This document shows positions 30,972 through 41,147 of a stretch of 64,000 bases of DNA, piece after piece (positions within the stretch are counted from its first letter, which is position 1; every line of letters begins with the position of its first letter). A program made the position numbers and the translations under genes. Source of the DNA: Burkholderia aenigmatica (GTDB taxonomy: Bacteria > Pseudomonadota > Gammaproteobacteria > Burkholderiales > Burkholderiaceae). The stretch is taken from positions 62,001-126,000 of the forward strand of contig NZ_CABVQC010000002.1 of NCBI RefSeq assembly GCF_902499175.1, written 5' to 3'. The notes below the pieces were generated by a model that searched no databases, was not told the DNA's origin, and saw only the letters and a list, made by a program, of their open reading frames with translations.

Positions 30972-32422
30972 CACGCCCCTCCGAATACGTCGACGCCGGC
31001 GAACACGCAGGCCGGTGCGGCGTGGCCGACACGGATGATCTGCGCGGGTTCGCCCTTCCCGCAATAAGGCGTGCCGTAGATGCCGAACGTGCTCGCATCG
31101 CCGACCGCGCGCAGGCTGCGCCAGAACTGGGCGGAGATGCCGCGGTAGTTCGGGCGCTTGACGACCTGCGTGAGCCGGCCGTTCTCGATCAGTTGCCCGA
31201 ATTCGCAGCCGAACTGGAATTTGTTGCGGTGATCGTCGATCGACCAGGACGTGTTGGTGCGCATCAGGATCCCGTGCTCGGTGCCCGCGATCAGCGCATC
31301 GAGCGATTGGTCGCCGGGTTCGACGTTCAGGTTCGCCATCCGGTCGATCGGCGCGCGGTTCCAGCCCGACGCGCGCGAGTTGGCCACGCCCGGCAGGCCC
31401 GCGCGCTGCTGCGACAGCGCCCCGCCGAGCAGCCGTTCGAGCACGCCATTGCGAATCAGGTACTGCTTGCGCGCCGGCGTGCCGTCGTCGTCGAACGCAT
31501 AGGACGCGGCTTCGGCCGTTGGCTCCGGATCGAACGTGACGTTCAGCAGCGGCGAGCCATATTGATAGTGGCCGACCATCTCCGGCCGGACGAAACTCGA
31601 TCCGGCGAAGTTGCGCTCGTCGCCGAGAATCCGGTCGAGTTCGAGCGGATGGCCGATCGACTCGTGGATCTGCAGCATCATCTGGTCCGGCATCAGCAGC
31701 AGATCGCGCCGGCCGGTCGGGCAATTCGGCGCGGCGAGCAACTGCAGCGCCTCGTCGGCAACCCGAACGCCCGCGCCGTCGAAGCCGTAGCGTGCCAGCA
31801 CGTCGATGCCGCCCTGCGCGAGCGTGCCCGACTGACCGAGCGACCGCGTCTGCGTGTCGCCGTCGCCGTGGGCAACGGCTTGCAGCTCGGGCATCAGGAA
31901 GCGGAAGCGCTGGTCGATCCGCACGCCGTCGCTCGTCACGTAACACTGCTCGGTGTGCACGATCATCACGCTCGCCGCGCGTTCGACGATGCGCGCGCCG
32001 AGGTTCGCCGCCGCGCATTCGTGCGCGAGACGCTCGATCCATTCCGCGCGCGAAGGCAGTGCCGCATCGACATCGGGCGACGCATACGTGCCGCTCGCCT
32101 GCGGGCGCGCGGCGTGACGATGATCGACCAGCGCCCACGGCGCACTGGCCCGCGCCCGCGCGGTCGCGATATCGAGCGCCGCCTGCAGCCCGGCCGGGGA
32201 CAGGTCGGGCGTCGCCGCATAGCCCGCACCCGTGCCGGCCCAGGCCGTCAGCATCGCACCGCGCTCGCGCGTGCGAGAGAACGGTTGCGCGACGTCGTTG
32301 CGCACCGCATGTTCGTCGATCGTCTCGTCGACGATGCGCAGCGACCAGAAATCGGCGTCGCTGCGCAACGCCTGCGCCGCCTGCACGGCTCGGGCGCCCG
32401 GCGCCCGGTTCTCGTCAATCAT
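30971..32422 (-). CDS. TldD-family metallopeptidase
   Basis: A 483-residue peptidase with the TldD zinc motif HESIGH (His253, Glu254, His258) and a metal-binding Cys-rich-free C-terminal domain. The start at 32422 (MIDENR) overlaps the yejF stop by eight bases, so it is translated with the oligopeptide importer. It probably forms a heterodimer with the TldE-like protein, shutting substrates in a closed chamber. This is likely a paralogue of the housekeeping tldD, because the sequence diverges from the usual pattern around the motif. Confidence 0.85.
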   Translation of the reverse strand: MIDENRAPGARAVQAAQALRSDADFWSLRIVDETIDEHAVRNDVAQPFSRTRERGAMLTAWAGTGAGYAATPDLSPAGLQAALDIATARARASAPWALVDHRHAARPQASGTYASPDVDAALPSRAEWIERLAHECAAANLGARIVERAASVMIVHTEQCYVTSDGVRIDQRFRFLMPELQAVAHGDGDTQTRSLGQSGTLAQGGIDVLARYGFDGAGVRVADEALQLLAAPNCPTGRRDLLLMPDQMMLQIHESIGHPLELDRILGDERNFAGSSFVRPEMVGHYQYGSPLLNVTFDPEPTAEAASYAFDDDGTPARKQYLIRNGVLERLLGGALSQQRAGLPGVANSRASGWNRAPIDRMANLNVEPGDQSLDALIAGTEHGILMRTNTSWSIDDHRNKFQFGCEFGQLIENGRLTQVVKRPNYRGISAQFWRSLRAVGDASTFGIYGTPYCGKGEPAQIIRVGHAAPACVFAGVDVFGGA

Positions 32423-34058
32423 CGGTTCTCTCTTGCCTCTCCTGCGGGCCGCGCTCCGGCGCCAGCATGGACGACGCGAGCAGCGCCCGCGTATACGGAT
32501 GGGATGGCGCATGCAGCACGTCGAGCGTCTCGCCCGCCTCGACCACGCGCCCCGCCTTCATCACGATGACCCGGTGGGCCATCGCGCGCATCACCGCCAG
32601 ATCGTGCGTGATGAACAGGTAGCTGAGTTTGTACTTCTTTTGCAGATTCGTCAGCAGATTCAGCACCTGCTTCTGGATCGACACGTCGAGCGCGCTCGTC
32701 GGCTCGTCGAGCACCAGCAGTTCCGGCTCCACCGCCAGCGCCCGCGCGATCGCGATCCGCTGACGCTGCCCGCCGGAAAATTCGTGCGGATAGCGCAGCA
32801 TCGCCTCGGGCGGCAGGCCGACCTCCTGCAGCAGCGCGGCGATCCGCGCCCGCCGTGCATCGCCGGTCACCTGCGGCCGGTGCACGCCCAGCCCCTCGCC
32901 GACGATCTGCTCGACCGTCATGCGCGGTGACAGCGAGCCGAACGGATCCTGGAACACTACCTGCATGCGCCCGTACAGCGTGCGGCGGCCCTGGGTCGTG
33001 CGCAGCGACGCGAGCGGCATGCCGTCGATCTCGATCCCGCCCGACGCCGGCCGCTGCAAGCCGAGCACCGCCGACGCAAGCGTCGATTTCCCCGAACCCG
33101 ACTCGCCGACGATCCCGAGCGTTTCGCCGCGCTTCAGGCTCAGCTGCACGTCGTGCACGGCGCGGAACGTCGTCTTGCCGAGCACCGAGCGCCAGCCCTT
33201 TGCCGCGATGCGATAGTCGACGGCGAGCTGCTGCACGTCGAGGATCGTCTGCCCACCGGCGGCGACCGGCTCGATCGCCCGTTGCGGCGCACTGTCGAGC
33301 AGCCGGCGCGTATACGGATGCTGCGGCGCCGCGAACAGCGCAGCCGTCGTGTTGGTCTCCACCAGCACGCCCTTCTCCATCACGGCCACGCGCTGCGCGA
33401 AGCGCCGCACGAGGTTCAGGTCGTGCGTGATCAGCAGCACGGCCATCCCGCGCGCGGCGGCCTCCTGCTCCTGCAGCTCGATCAGCAGGTCGACGATCTG
33501 CTGGCGCACCGTCACGTCGAGCGCCGTCGTCGGCTCGTCCGCGAGCAGCAGCCGCGGCCGGCACGCCAGCGCCATTGCGATCATCGCGCGTTGCCGCTGC
33601 CCGCCCGACAGCTGATGCGGAAAACTGTCGATGCGCCGCTCCGGCTCCGGAATCCCGGTGCGCCGCAGCAGCGCGATCCCGCGCTCGCGCGCGTCGCCCG
33701 GGCGCAGCCCCTCGTGCAGCCGCAGGCTCTCGGCGATCTGCTTGCCGATCGTGTACAGCGGATTGAGCGCCGTCATCGGCTCCTGGAACACCATCGCGAT
33801 GTCGGCGCCGCGGATCCCGCGCATCTGCTGCTCGGTCTTCGCGAGCAGATCCTCGCCGTCGAACAGCATCCGCCCCGACAGCGTCGCCTGCTGCGCGAGC
33901 CGCAGGATCGACAGTGCGGTCACGCTCTTGCCCGACCCCGATTCGCCGACGAGCGCCACCCGCTCGCCGCGGCCGATCGCCAGGCTCAGGTCCTGTACGG
34001 CCGCATTCGCGCCGAAATGCGCGGAAAACCCGTCGATCTGCAGCAACGGTCTCGTCAT
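32415..34058 (-). CDS. yejF: Oligopeptide ABC importer ATPase (two domains)
   Basis: A 547-residue protein with two ABC ATPase domains in tandem. Each has Walker A (GESGSGKS), an LSGGQRQR or FSGGQRQR signature and Walker B (LLADEPTTALD, LVLDEPTSALD). This is the YejF plan. It powers uptake of peptides, including microcin C-type compounds, through YejB/YejE. Start at 34058 overlaps the YejE stop (ATGA). Confidence 0.93.
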   Translation of the reverse strand: MTRPLLQIDGFSAHFGANAAVQDLSLAIGRGERVALVGESGSGKSVTALSILRLAQQATLSGRMLFDGEDLLAKTEQQMRGIRGADIAMVFQEPMTALNPLYTIGKQIAESLRLHEGLRPGDARERGIALLRRTGIPEPERRIDSFPHQLSGGQRQRAMIAMALACRPRLLLADEPTTALDVTVRQQIVDLLIELQEQEAAARGMAVLLITHDLNLVRRFAQRVAVMEKGVLVETNTTAALFAAPQHPYTRRLLDSAPQRAIEPVAAGGQTILDVQQLAVDYRIAAKGWRSVLGKTTFRAVHDVQLSLKRGETLGIVGESGSGKSTLASAVLGLQRPASGGIEIDGMPLASLRTTQGRRTLYGRMQVVFQDPFGSLSPRMTVEQIVGEGLGVHRPQVTGDARRARIAALLQEVGLPPEAMLRYPHEFSGGQRQRIAIARALAVEPELLVLDEPTSALDVSIQKQVLNLLTNLQKKYKLSYLFITHDLAVMRAMAHRVIVMKAGRVVEAGETLDVLHAPSHPYTRALLASSMLAPERGPQERQERTDD

Positions 34059-35170
34059 CACCGCCCTCCACCGAATGCTGAACCGCGCGTACGCGTGTCG
34101 AGCGCGTTGCGCAGCGCATCGCCCATGAAGGTAAGCAGCAGCAGTGTCACCACCAGCGCCGCGAACGCCGCGATCGAGATCCACCACGCATCCAGGTTGT
34201 TCTTGCCCTCCTGCAGCAATTCGCCGAGGCTCGGCGTCGGCGGCGGCACGCCGAGGCCCAGGAAATCGAGGCTCGTCAGCGACAGGATCGCCGCGCTCAT
34301 CCGGAACGGCAGGAACGTGATCACCGGCGTGAGGCTGTTCGGCAGCACGTGGCGCCACATGATCTGTGCGTTCGTCAGCCCCATCGTGCGTGCTGCCTTC
34401 ACATAGTCGAGCCCGCGGTTGCGCAGGAATTCGGCGCGCACGTAATCGGACAGCACGAGCCAGCCGAACATCGACAGCAGGATGAACAGCAGCCACAGCG
34501 ACGGCGTGAAGATCGACGCGAAGATGATCAGCAGGTACAGGTCGGGCAGCGCGCTCCAGATCTCGATCAGGCGCTGCCCGACCAGATCGGTGCGGCCGCC
34601 GTAGAAGCCTTGCAGCGCGCCAGTCAGCACGCCGACCAGCACGCCCGACACGGTCAGTGCGAACGCCATCAGCACCGACAGCCGGAATCCGTACAGCAGC
34701 CGCGCGAGCACGTCGCGGCCGAACTGGTCGGTGCCGAGCCAGTTGCTCGATGACGGCGGCGCCGGATACGGCCGCGACGCGAAATAGTCGATCGTGTCGT
34801 AGCGATAGCGGTTCGGCGGATAGATCGCTAAATTGCCATGCGATTCGAGCTTCGTGCGGATATACGGATCGAGATAGTTCGTCATCGCGGGAAAGTCGCC
34901 GCCGAACGCCGTCTCCGGATAGTCCTTCACGATCGGAAAGTAATAGTGCCCGTCGTAGCGCACGATCAGCGGCCGGTCGTTCGACAGCAGGTCCGCACCC
35001 AGGCTGAGCGCGAACAGCACCGTGAAGATCACGAGGCTCCAGTAGCCGAGCGGCTGCGCGCGAAAGCGCAGCCACGTGCGCCGCCACGGCGACGGCGAGG
35101 CCGCGCACGCGGCGCACACCTGGTCAGTGGTCCAGGCGGTTGAACTGGATACGGGGGTCGACGAGGACAT
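34058..35170 (-). CDS. yejE: Peptide ABC importer permease
   Basis: A 370-residue permease with about six membrane helices and the EAA loop (ARTMGLTNAQIMWRHVLPNSLTPVI). It has the YejE-type large N-terminal periplasmic loop with NYLDPYIRTKLESHG. The ATG at 35170 lies 47 bases inside yejB; a later start is possible since no strong ribosome site is visible. Confidence 0.9.
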   Translation of the reverse strand: MSSSTPVSSSTAWTTDQVCAACAASPSPWRRTWLRFRAQPLGYWSLVIFTVLFALSLGADLLSNDRPLIVRYDGHYYFPIVKDYPETAFGGDFPAMTNYLDPYIRTKLESHGNLAIYPPNRYRYDTIDYFASRPYPAPPSSSNWLGTDQFGRDVLARLLYGFRLSVLMAFALTVSGVLVGVLTGALQGFYGGRTDLVGQRLIEIWSALPDLYLLIIFASIFTPSLWLLFILLSMFGWLVLSDYVRAEFLRNRGLDYVKAARTMGLTNAQIMWRHVLPNSLTPVITFLPFRMSAAILSLTSLDFLGLGVPPPTPSLGELLQEGKNNLDAWWISIAAFAALVVTLLLLTFMGDALRNALDTRTRGSAFGGGR

Positions 35171-36176
35171 AGCAGATATCCGCGATGAGTTTGGTCAGCA
35201 GGCCAATCAGCGTGAACAGGAACAGCGAACCGAGCACGACCGGATAGTCGCGGCGGATCACCGAGTCGTACGACAGTTGCCCCATGCCGTCGAGCGAGAA
35301 CAGCGTCTCGATCAGCAGGTTGCCGTTCAGGAACGCGCCGACGAACGCGGCCGGCAGCCCGGTGAGCAACGGGATCGCCGCGTTGCGCAGCACGTGCTTC
35401 CACAGCACGTCGCGCTCCGGCGCGCCCTTCGCGCGTGCGGTCAGCACGTACTGCCGGCCGATTTCCTCGAGGAACGTGTTCTTGGTCAGGATCGTGACGA
35501 TCGCGAAGTTGCCGATGACCGACGCCGTCACCGGCATCACGATGTGCCACAGATAGTCGAGCGCCTTGCCGATCAGCGTCAGGTCGTCGAAGTTGTCGGA
35601 CGTGAGCCCGCGCATCGGGAACACCTGCCAGAACGTGCCGCCGCCGAACAGCATCAGCAGCAGCACGCCGAGCACGAAGCCCGGCACCGCGTAGCCGGCC
35701 AGCACCAGCACGCTCGTCACGGTGTCGAACCGTGACCCGTTGCGCACCGCCTTCGCGATGCCGAGCGGCACCGACACCAGGTAGGTGAGGATCACCGTCC
35801 ACATCCCGAGCGTGATCGACACCGGCAGCTTCGAGCGGATCACCGCCCACACGCTGCGGTGCGCGAAATAGGACTGGCCGAGGTCGAACGTCGCGTAGTG
35901 CTTCAGCATCAGCACGTAGCGTTCGAGCGGCGGCTTGTCGAAGCCGAACTGCTTGCGGATCTGCTCGATCTGCTGCGGGTCCACGCCCTGGCTGCCGTGG
36001 TAGCCGCCGCCTCCGCCGCCCGCCTCCCCGCCGCGTGCGCTGCCGTGGCGCAACTGCGCGAGCACCTGTTCGACCGGGCCGCCCGGCACGAACTGCGTGA
36101 CCGCGAACGTGATCGTCACCACCCCGATCAGCGTCGGGATCATCAGCAGCAAACGCCTGAGTATGTATGCCAGCAT
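35124..36176 (-). CDS. yejB: Peptide ABC importer permease
   Basis: A 350-residue permease starting MLAYILRRLLLMIPTLIGV, the typical DppB/YejB start, with an EAA loop (ARAKGAPERDVLWKHVLRNA). It has a YejB-type insertion with QIEQIRKQFGFDKPPLERYV. It begins 13 bases after yejA. Confidence 0.93.
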   Translation of the reverse strand: MLAYILRRLLLMIPTLIGVVTITFAVTQFVPGGPVEQVLAQLRHGSARGGEAGGGGGGYHGSQGVDPQQIEQIRKQFGFDKPPLERYVLMLKHYATFDLGQSYFAHRSVWAVIRSKLPVSITLGMWTVILTYLVSVPLGIAKAVRNGSRFDTVTSVLVLAGYAVPGFVLGVLLLMLFGGGTFWQVFPMRGLTSDNFDDLTLIGKALDYLWHIVMPVTASVIGNFAIVTILTKNTFLEEIGRQYVLTARAKGAPERDVLWKHVLRNAAIPLLTGLPAAFVGAFLNGNLLIETLFSLDGMGQLSYDSVIRRDYPVVLGSLFLFTLIGLLTKLIADICYVLVDPRIQFNRLDH

Positions 36177-36189
36177 CGTCGTTCTCCCG

Positions 36190-38100
36190 TCAGGCCGCCG
36201 GCGCGGGTGTCGCCGCCGGCTGCTTCACGTACCAGTAGTCGATGATCCAGTCCTCGTACTGATAGGAATCCGGCACGATCGCCGGGTGGCCGAGCGTCGC
36301 CTTGTATGCGATCCGCGCATTCGGCAGGTAGTACTGCGGGATCAGCGCGTACAGGTTGATCAGCACGCGGTCGAGCGCGTGCGTCGCCGTCTCGAGATCG
36401 TCGAGCGTGTCGGCCGCAAGCGCCGCGCGGATCAGCGCATCGACGGCCTTCGACTTCACGCCCGGATAGTTCTCGGAGCCCGGCTGCGATGCGGCCGCGC
36501 TGCCGAAGCGGCGCGTCAGCTCCGCCCCCGGGATCGTCACGGGCAGGTAGATGTACGTCGTCATGTCGTACTCGAAATTATCGAGACGCTTCAGGTAGAC
36601 CGCGCTGTCGATCTCGCGCAGATACGCGTGGATGCCGAGCATCGCGAGCGCCTGTGTGTACGGCAGGATCAGGCGGTCCATGCCGGGCTGGTCGTCGATG
36701 ATCTCGATCGTCATCGGCGTGCCGTTCGCGTCGCGCAGCGCGCCGTCGCGGTAATGCCAGCCGGCCTGCGCGAGCAGGTCGCGCGCTTCCTTCAGGTTCG
36801 CGCGCAACGAGTTGGGCGGCAGCGTCGACGGCTGCTGGACCATCGGGCCGAACACCTCCGGCGGCAACGTCGAACGGAACGGTTCGAGCAGCGCAAGCTC
36901 CTTCTCGCTCGGCATGCCGGATGCCGCGAACGGGCTCGCCTCCCAGAAACTGTTGGTCCGGCGGTATTGCCCGTAGAACATCATCCGGCTCATCCAGTCG
37001 AAGTCGAACGCCAGCGCGAACGCATGCCGCACCCGCACGTCCTGGAACATCGGCTTGCGCATGTTGATCAGGAAACCCTGCATCTGCGCGGGGCCGTCGG
37101 GAAACTCGCCGCGCTTCAGCATGCCGTTGCGGAAATTCTTGCCGACGTACTTGCGCGCCCACTGCGTCGCGCTGTATTCCATGCGCGCGTCGATGTCGCC
37201 GGCCTTGAACGCTTCGAGCGCCGTGTACTGGTCCAGGTACAGCTTGAACGACACGTGCGCGAAGCGGAACATGCCGCGTCGCGACGGCAGGTTCGCCGCC
37301 CAGTAGTGCGGGTCGCGCACGTAACTGATCTGCTTGTCGTTCTTGCGCTGGTCGATCAGGTACGGGCCGCTCGCGATCGGCGGCACGTTCGCGATCTGGT
37401 CGAACGGCGGACGCGTGCCGTCCGCGCGCTGCCCCCATTTCGGCGAGAACACCGGCAGGTCGCCCGCGATCAGCGCAGCGTCGCGCTCCGCGTGCTTGAA
37501 CTCGAAGCGCACCGTGTGACCGTCGACGACCACCGCGCGCTTGATGATCGAAAACTGTGCGTTGTACAGCGGCGAGGCCTGCGGGCTCGTCAGCGTATCG
37601 AACGAATACCTGACGTCGGTCGCGGTGATCGGGTCGCCGTTCGAGAAGCGTGCGGCCGGGTTGAGGTGGAACGTCGACGACAGCCCGTCCGGCGCGACGT
37701 CGACGTCGTCGGCGATCAGCGCGTATTCCGAAGCGAGCTCGTCCCAGCTGCGCTGCATCAGCGTGTCGAACATCAGGTTCTTGATGTCCGGCGCGGGCGC
37801 GCCGCGCACGAGGAACGGGTTCAGCGAGTCGTAGCTTTGCGCTTCGTCGTAGTTTTCGAACTGGAGCGTGCCGCTGTCGGGCGCATCGGCATTCGCGTAG
37901 TCGAAATGCGTGAAGCCCGGCGGATACTTCGGATGATCGTATTGCGAGATCGCCTGCACCGCGAGCGCAGCCTGCGGCATGACGCCGCCCGACACGAGCC
38001 ACGCGGCGCACACGAGCAGCGCGGCGCGCATCCACGTAAGCGTGCGCTTCAGGTGCGCGTGGCGCGGTACGCATGCCCGTCGCCATTTCAACTGTCTCAT
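36190..38100 (-). CDS. yejA: Periplasmic peptide-binding protein
   Basis: A 636-residue SBP_bac_5-type solute-binding protein (QYDHPKYPPGFTHFDYANADAPDSG start of mature part). The N-terminus holds a long basic region and a hydrophobic signal (MRAALLVCAAWLVSGGVM, with AALA before the mature part); an internal ATG at 38031 would give a shorter, more usual signal peptide. First gene of the yej operon. Confidence 0.9.
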   Translation of the reverse strand: MRQLKWRRACVPRHAHLKRTLTWMRAALLVCAAWLVSGGVMPQAALAVQAISQYDHPKYPPGFTHFDYANADAPDSGTLQFENYDEAQSYDSLNPFLVRGAPAPDIKNLMFDTLMQRSWDELASEYALIADDVDVAPDGLSSTFHLNPAARFSNGDPITATDVRYSFDTLTSPQASPLYNAQFSIIKRAVVVDGHTVRFEFKHAERDAALIAGDLPVFSPKWGQRADGTRPPFDQIANVPPIASGPYLIDQRKNDKQISYVRDPHYWAANLPSRRGMFRFAHVSFKLYLDQYTALEAFKAGDIDARMEYSATQWARKYVGKNFRNGMLKRGEFPDGPAQMQGFLINMRKPMFQDVRVRHAFALAFDFDWMSRMMFYGQYRRTNSFWEASPFAASGMPSEKELALLEPFRSTLPPEVFGPMVQQPSTLPPNSLRANLKEARDLLAQAGWHYRDGALRDANGTPMTIEIIDDQPGMDRLILPYTQALAMLGIHAYLREIDSAVYLKRLDNFEYDMTTYIYLPVTIPGAELTRRFGSAAASQPGSENYPGVKSKAVDALIRAALAADTLDDLETATHALDRVLINLYALIPQYYLPNARIAYKATLGHPAIVPDSYQYEDWIIDYWYVKQPAATPAPAA

Positions 38101-38262
38101 GGTCAGTCTGTCCGGAAGCGTGCGGGCGTGATGCCTGCGCGCGGTCGATGCCTGTGCCGGACGCCGCATGCCGGCTGCGTCCCGCGGATGGTTCGTGTTG
38201 GTCACGATCGGATGAGCTGCGCCGCCGCGCGTCCCGCTTGCGGGCCGTCGTGGCGCCAGGCG

Positions 38263-38306
38263 AAAAAAGGCCGCTCCGAAAAGGGGGTAGTGGACGTGGA
38301 GCGGCC
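38263..38306 (-). terminator. Terminator of the TonB-dependent receptor gene
   Basis: On the minus strand, GGCCGCTCC pairs with GGAGCGGCC around a 20-base loop and is followed by six T. It lies 34 bases beyond the receptor's stop codon. Confidence 0.75.
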
Positions 38307-38339
38307 GGTCTAAAGCCTGTCAGTGCATCGCGATCGCCA

Positions 38340-41147
38340 TCAGAACTTGTACGTCGCGCCGATCTGCGCAAACCGGCCGATGTACGAATACACCGACGTG
38401 TCGTACCCGCTCTGATCCAGCGTGCCGTTCGCGAAGATCGGGTCGTACGGCGGCGTGCGGTTGAAGAGGTTGTTGATGCCGCCGTAGATCGTCCAGTTCT
38501 TGAAGCCCGTGTACGACATCATCAGGTTGAACTGGCTGTACGAACCGACCTTCGACGGCGCGGGTGCCGGCAGCAGGTTCTGCGCGTACGGGCCGGTGAA
38601 CTGCCACGTCAGCGCCGCATCGAACTTCCGGTAGTTCCAGTCCAGCGTCGTGTTGCCGCGCCAGCGCGGGAAGCTGCCGCCGAACGGCTGCGTGATCGTG
38701 AAGTTGTTGCCCGCGCCGTTGACCGGCGTACCGCCCGGGAAGCCGATCTTGTAGCTGTTGATGTACGCCCAGTCGCCCGACAGCGTGAGCGTGCCCCAGC
38801 CCTTGAGCGGCAGGCCCTGGCGGAACGTGCCTTCGAAGCCGTTCGTGTCGAGATAGCCGAGGTTCTGGTACGGGATCACCTTGTACAGCAGCTGGCCCGT
38901 CGTCGGGTCGGTCGCGATCTGCGACGGTGCGCCCTGGCCGATCACGTTGTCGATGCGGATCTTGTACCAGTCGAAGCCGAGATCCGTGTAGCGGCTCGGC
39001 GACACCTGGAAACCGATGTTGAAGTTGCGCGTGCGTTCCGGCGCGAGGTTCGGGTTGCCGACGGTGATCGACGTGTAGTTCTGGCCGGTGGCCGGATCGA
39101 CCTGGATGCCGAGCGTCTGCGACTTGCTGTCCTCGACGAAGGTCGGCGCGCGGAAGCCGCGGTTGTACGACGTATACAGCGTGAGCGCCTTGATCGGCTG
39201 GTAGCGCAACGCGAAGCGCGGCGAGAAGGCACCGCCCACGTCCGTGTAGTGGTCGTAGCGGCCCGCCTGGCTGAACGTCAGGTTCTCGAGGATCGGCACG
39301 TTGATCTGGTAATAGACGGCTGCGACGTTGCGCTGGCCATCCACCGTCTCGAGATCCGGCGTGATGACGGCCCCGCTCATGTATTCGGCGCCCGGCGTCA
39401 GCATTTCGCTCTGGTGCGTGAACTGCGCACCGAAGCCGATGCCGACGTCGCCCGTCGGCAGATGGAACAGGTTCGGCGTCGATACCGTCGCGTCGATCGT
39501 GTCGAGCTTCGAGATGCCGAGGTTGTTCGCATCCTGATAGAGCCCGTTGAACGCGTTCGGCGTTGCCGCCGGATTCGCGAAGTTCAACGTCCCGTTCTGG
39601 TAGATGTTGTTCAGCGCATTGACGTTCAGCTGGTTCGTGAACACGTTCGACACCGTGCTCTGCGAGTGACTGACCGACGTCGCCCAGTCCCAGTCGCCGT
39701 ACGGCAGCGTAAACGACCCCTTGATACCCACGGCCGCACGCCAGTAGTTGGCCCAGGTCTTCTGCGCGACCGTGTTCGGAAACGCATAGGTAAGCGGCGT
39801 GGCCGCGCCTGTCGTGTTGTACGGGTTGCTGACCGGCACCGTGAAGTTGAACGGCGACAGCAGCTTCGTCTGCGGATTCCAGACGAGCGCCGGGTTCTGC
39901 GAATTGCCGATCACGTTGTTCCACAGGCCGTCGTTGGTCGTGGTCGTGTTGTAGCTCTCGAGGAAATCCGCGAACGCGGTCGTCTTGTCGTCGATCTTGA
40001 AGTCCCCGTGGAGCTTCGCGTTCAGGCGCTCGGTCATCGGCAGGATCGACGTGCTTTCGGCCGTGTTGTACGCGCAGACCGTGCCCGGCGACCCGGCCGA
40101 CAACGAATTCGACACGGCCGGACGCACCGAGCCGCCGAACGGGCAGCCTCCGCTCAGCGCCTGCGCGACGCCGCCGGGCATGTTCCAGTACGACGGCGCG
40201 AGCAGCGAGAAGCCGCCCGGCTTGCCCGTGAAGTCCTGGTTGCGCGTCGAATCGCGGTCGGCAAGCGTGAAGCCGTTCGACTTGTAGTAGCTGACTGCCG
40301 CCGTCACGTTGAAGCGGTCGGCGTTCAGGTCGCCGAAGCCGCCGAGCACGCCGAACTTCACCGTGCCGTCGCCGTTACCGGCGTTGATCGCACTGCCGAG
40401 GCTGCCGTCGAGCTGCAGGCCGCGGAAATTGTGTTTCGTGATGATGTTGACGACACCGCCGATCGCGTCCGAACCGTATTGCGACACCGCGCCCGTCTTC
40501 ACGATTTCGATCCGCTCGATATCGTTGAGCGGAATCGTGTTGAGGTCGAAGAACGAGTCGACGCTGTTCGAAAAGAATGCGTACGGTGCGACGCGCTGGC
40601 CGTCGACCATCACGAGCGTGTACTTCTCGGACAGGCCACGTAACGCGATGCCCGCCGCGCCGGCCGCGAAGTTGCCCGATTGCCCTTCGCCCCAGCTGTT
40701 CGCCGAGTTGGCCGCCGCGTCGCGCAGGAAGTCGGTGACGGTCACCGCGCCGCTGGCCTGGATTTCCTTCGGCGTGATCGTCTGCACCTGCTGGAAACCG
40801 GTCTTGTCGGCCTGCCGGATCAGCGAACCCGTCACTTCGAATCGCTTGATCTGCGCGACCTTGCCCTGCCCGTTCGCACCGGGTGCGGCGGGCGTCGCCT
40901 CGGCGGCCGCGCCTGCCGCGCCTGCTGTCGCATCGGGCGCCGCGGTGCCCGTGGCAGCGGCGGCACCCGGCGTACCGCCCGCCTGTGCAACGGTCACGGG
41001 CGCGCCGTTCGCGACCGCATCCGCGATCGCGACGGCGCCCGGCGCCGGCTGGCTCTGGGCGAACGCCGGCGGCGCCAGTGCGGCCGTCAGCGCCAGCTCC
41101 GCCCAGACTATCCTCTTGATGGCCAACGCCAAAACTCTCTGCTTCAT
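38340..41147 (-). CDS. TonB-dependent outer-membrane receptor
   Basis: A 935-residue receptor with signal peptide (MKQRVLALAIKRIVWAELALTAALAPPAFA), a plug domain (QTITPKEIQASGAVTVTDFLRD; RIEIVKTGAVSQYGSDAIGGVVNIIT) and a C-terminal beta barrel ending in an aromatic residue (ATYKF). An Ala-rich linker follows the signal. Its type (Rieske-like siderophore barrels versus large vitamin/peptide receptors) cannot be resolved; sequence NPNLAPERTRNFNIGF is typical of Burkholderia receptors. GAGGGAA precedes the start at 41147. The TonB-ExbBD genes lie 3 kb away on the same strand. Confidence 0.9.
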   Translation of the reverse strand: MKQRVLALAIKRIVWAELALTAALAPPAFAQSQPAPGAVAIADAVANGAPVTVAQAGGTPGAAAATGTAAPDATAGAAGAAAEATPAAPGANGQGKVAQIKRFEVTGSLIRQADKTGFQQVQTITPKEIQASGAVTVTDFLRDAAANSANSWGEGQSGNFAAGAAGIALRGLSEKYTLVMVDGQRVAPYAFFSNSVDSFFDLNTIPLNDIERIEIVKTGAVSQYGSDAIGGVVNIITKHNFRGLQLDGSLGSAINAGNGDGTVKFGVLGGFGDLNADRFNVTAAVSYYKSNGFTLADRDSTRNQDFTGKPGGFSLLAPSYWNMPGGVAQALSGGCPFGGSVRPAVSNSLSAGSPGTVCAYNTAESTSILPMTERLNAKLHGDFKIDDKTTAFADFLESYNTTTTNDGLWNNVIGNSQNPALVWNPQTKLLSPFNFTVPVSNPYNTTGAATPLTYAFPNTVAQKTWANYWRAAVGIKGSFTLPYGDWDWATSVSHSQSTVSNVFTNQLNVNALNNIYQNGTLNFANPAATPNAFNGLYQDANNLGISKLDTIDATVSTPNLFHLPTGDVGIGFGAQFTHQSEMLTPGAEYMSGAVITPDLETVDGQRNVAAVYYQINVPILENLTFSQAGRYDHYTDVGGAFSPRFALRYQPIKALTLYTSYNRGFRAPTFVEDSKSQTLGIQVDPATGQNYTSITVGNPNLAPERTRNFNIGFQVSPSRYTDLGFDWYKIRIDNVIGQGAPSQIATDPTTGQLLYKVIPYQNLGYLDTNGFEGTFRQGLPLKGWGTLTLSGDWAYINSYKIGFPGGTPVNGAGNNFTITQPFGGSFPRWRGNTTLDWNYRKFDAALTWQFTGPYAQNLLPAPAPSKVGSYSQFNLMMSYTGFKNWTIYGGINNLFNRTPPYDPIFANGTLDQSGYDTSVYSYIGRFAQIGATYKF

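Noticed and set aside
35076..35735. Long rightward frames across the yej operon and many similar ones elsewhere (for example 27159-29582, 5820-7430)
   Set aside because: Antisense shadows of real genes, typical of high-GC DNA; Arg/Ala/His-rich composition without domains.
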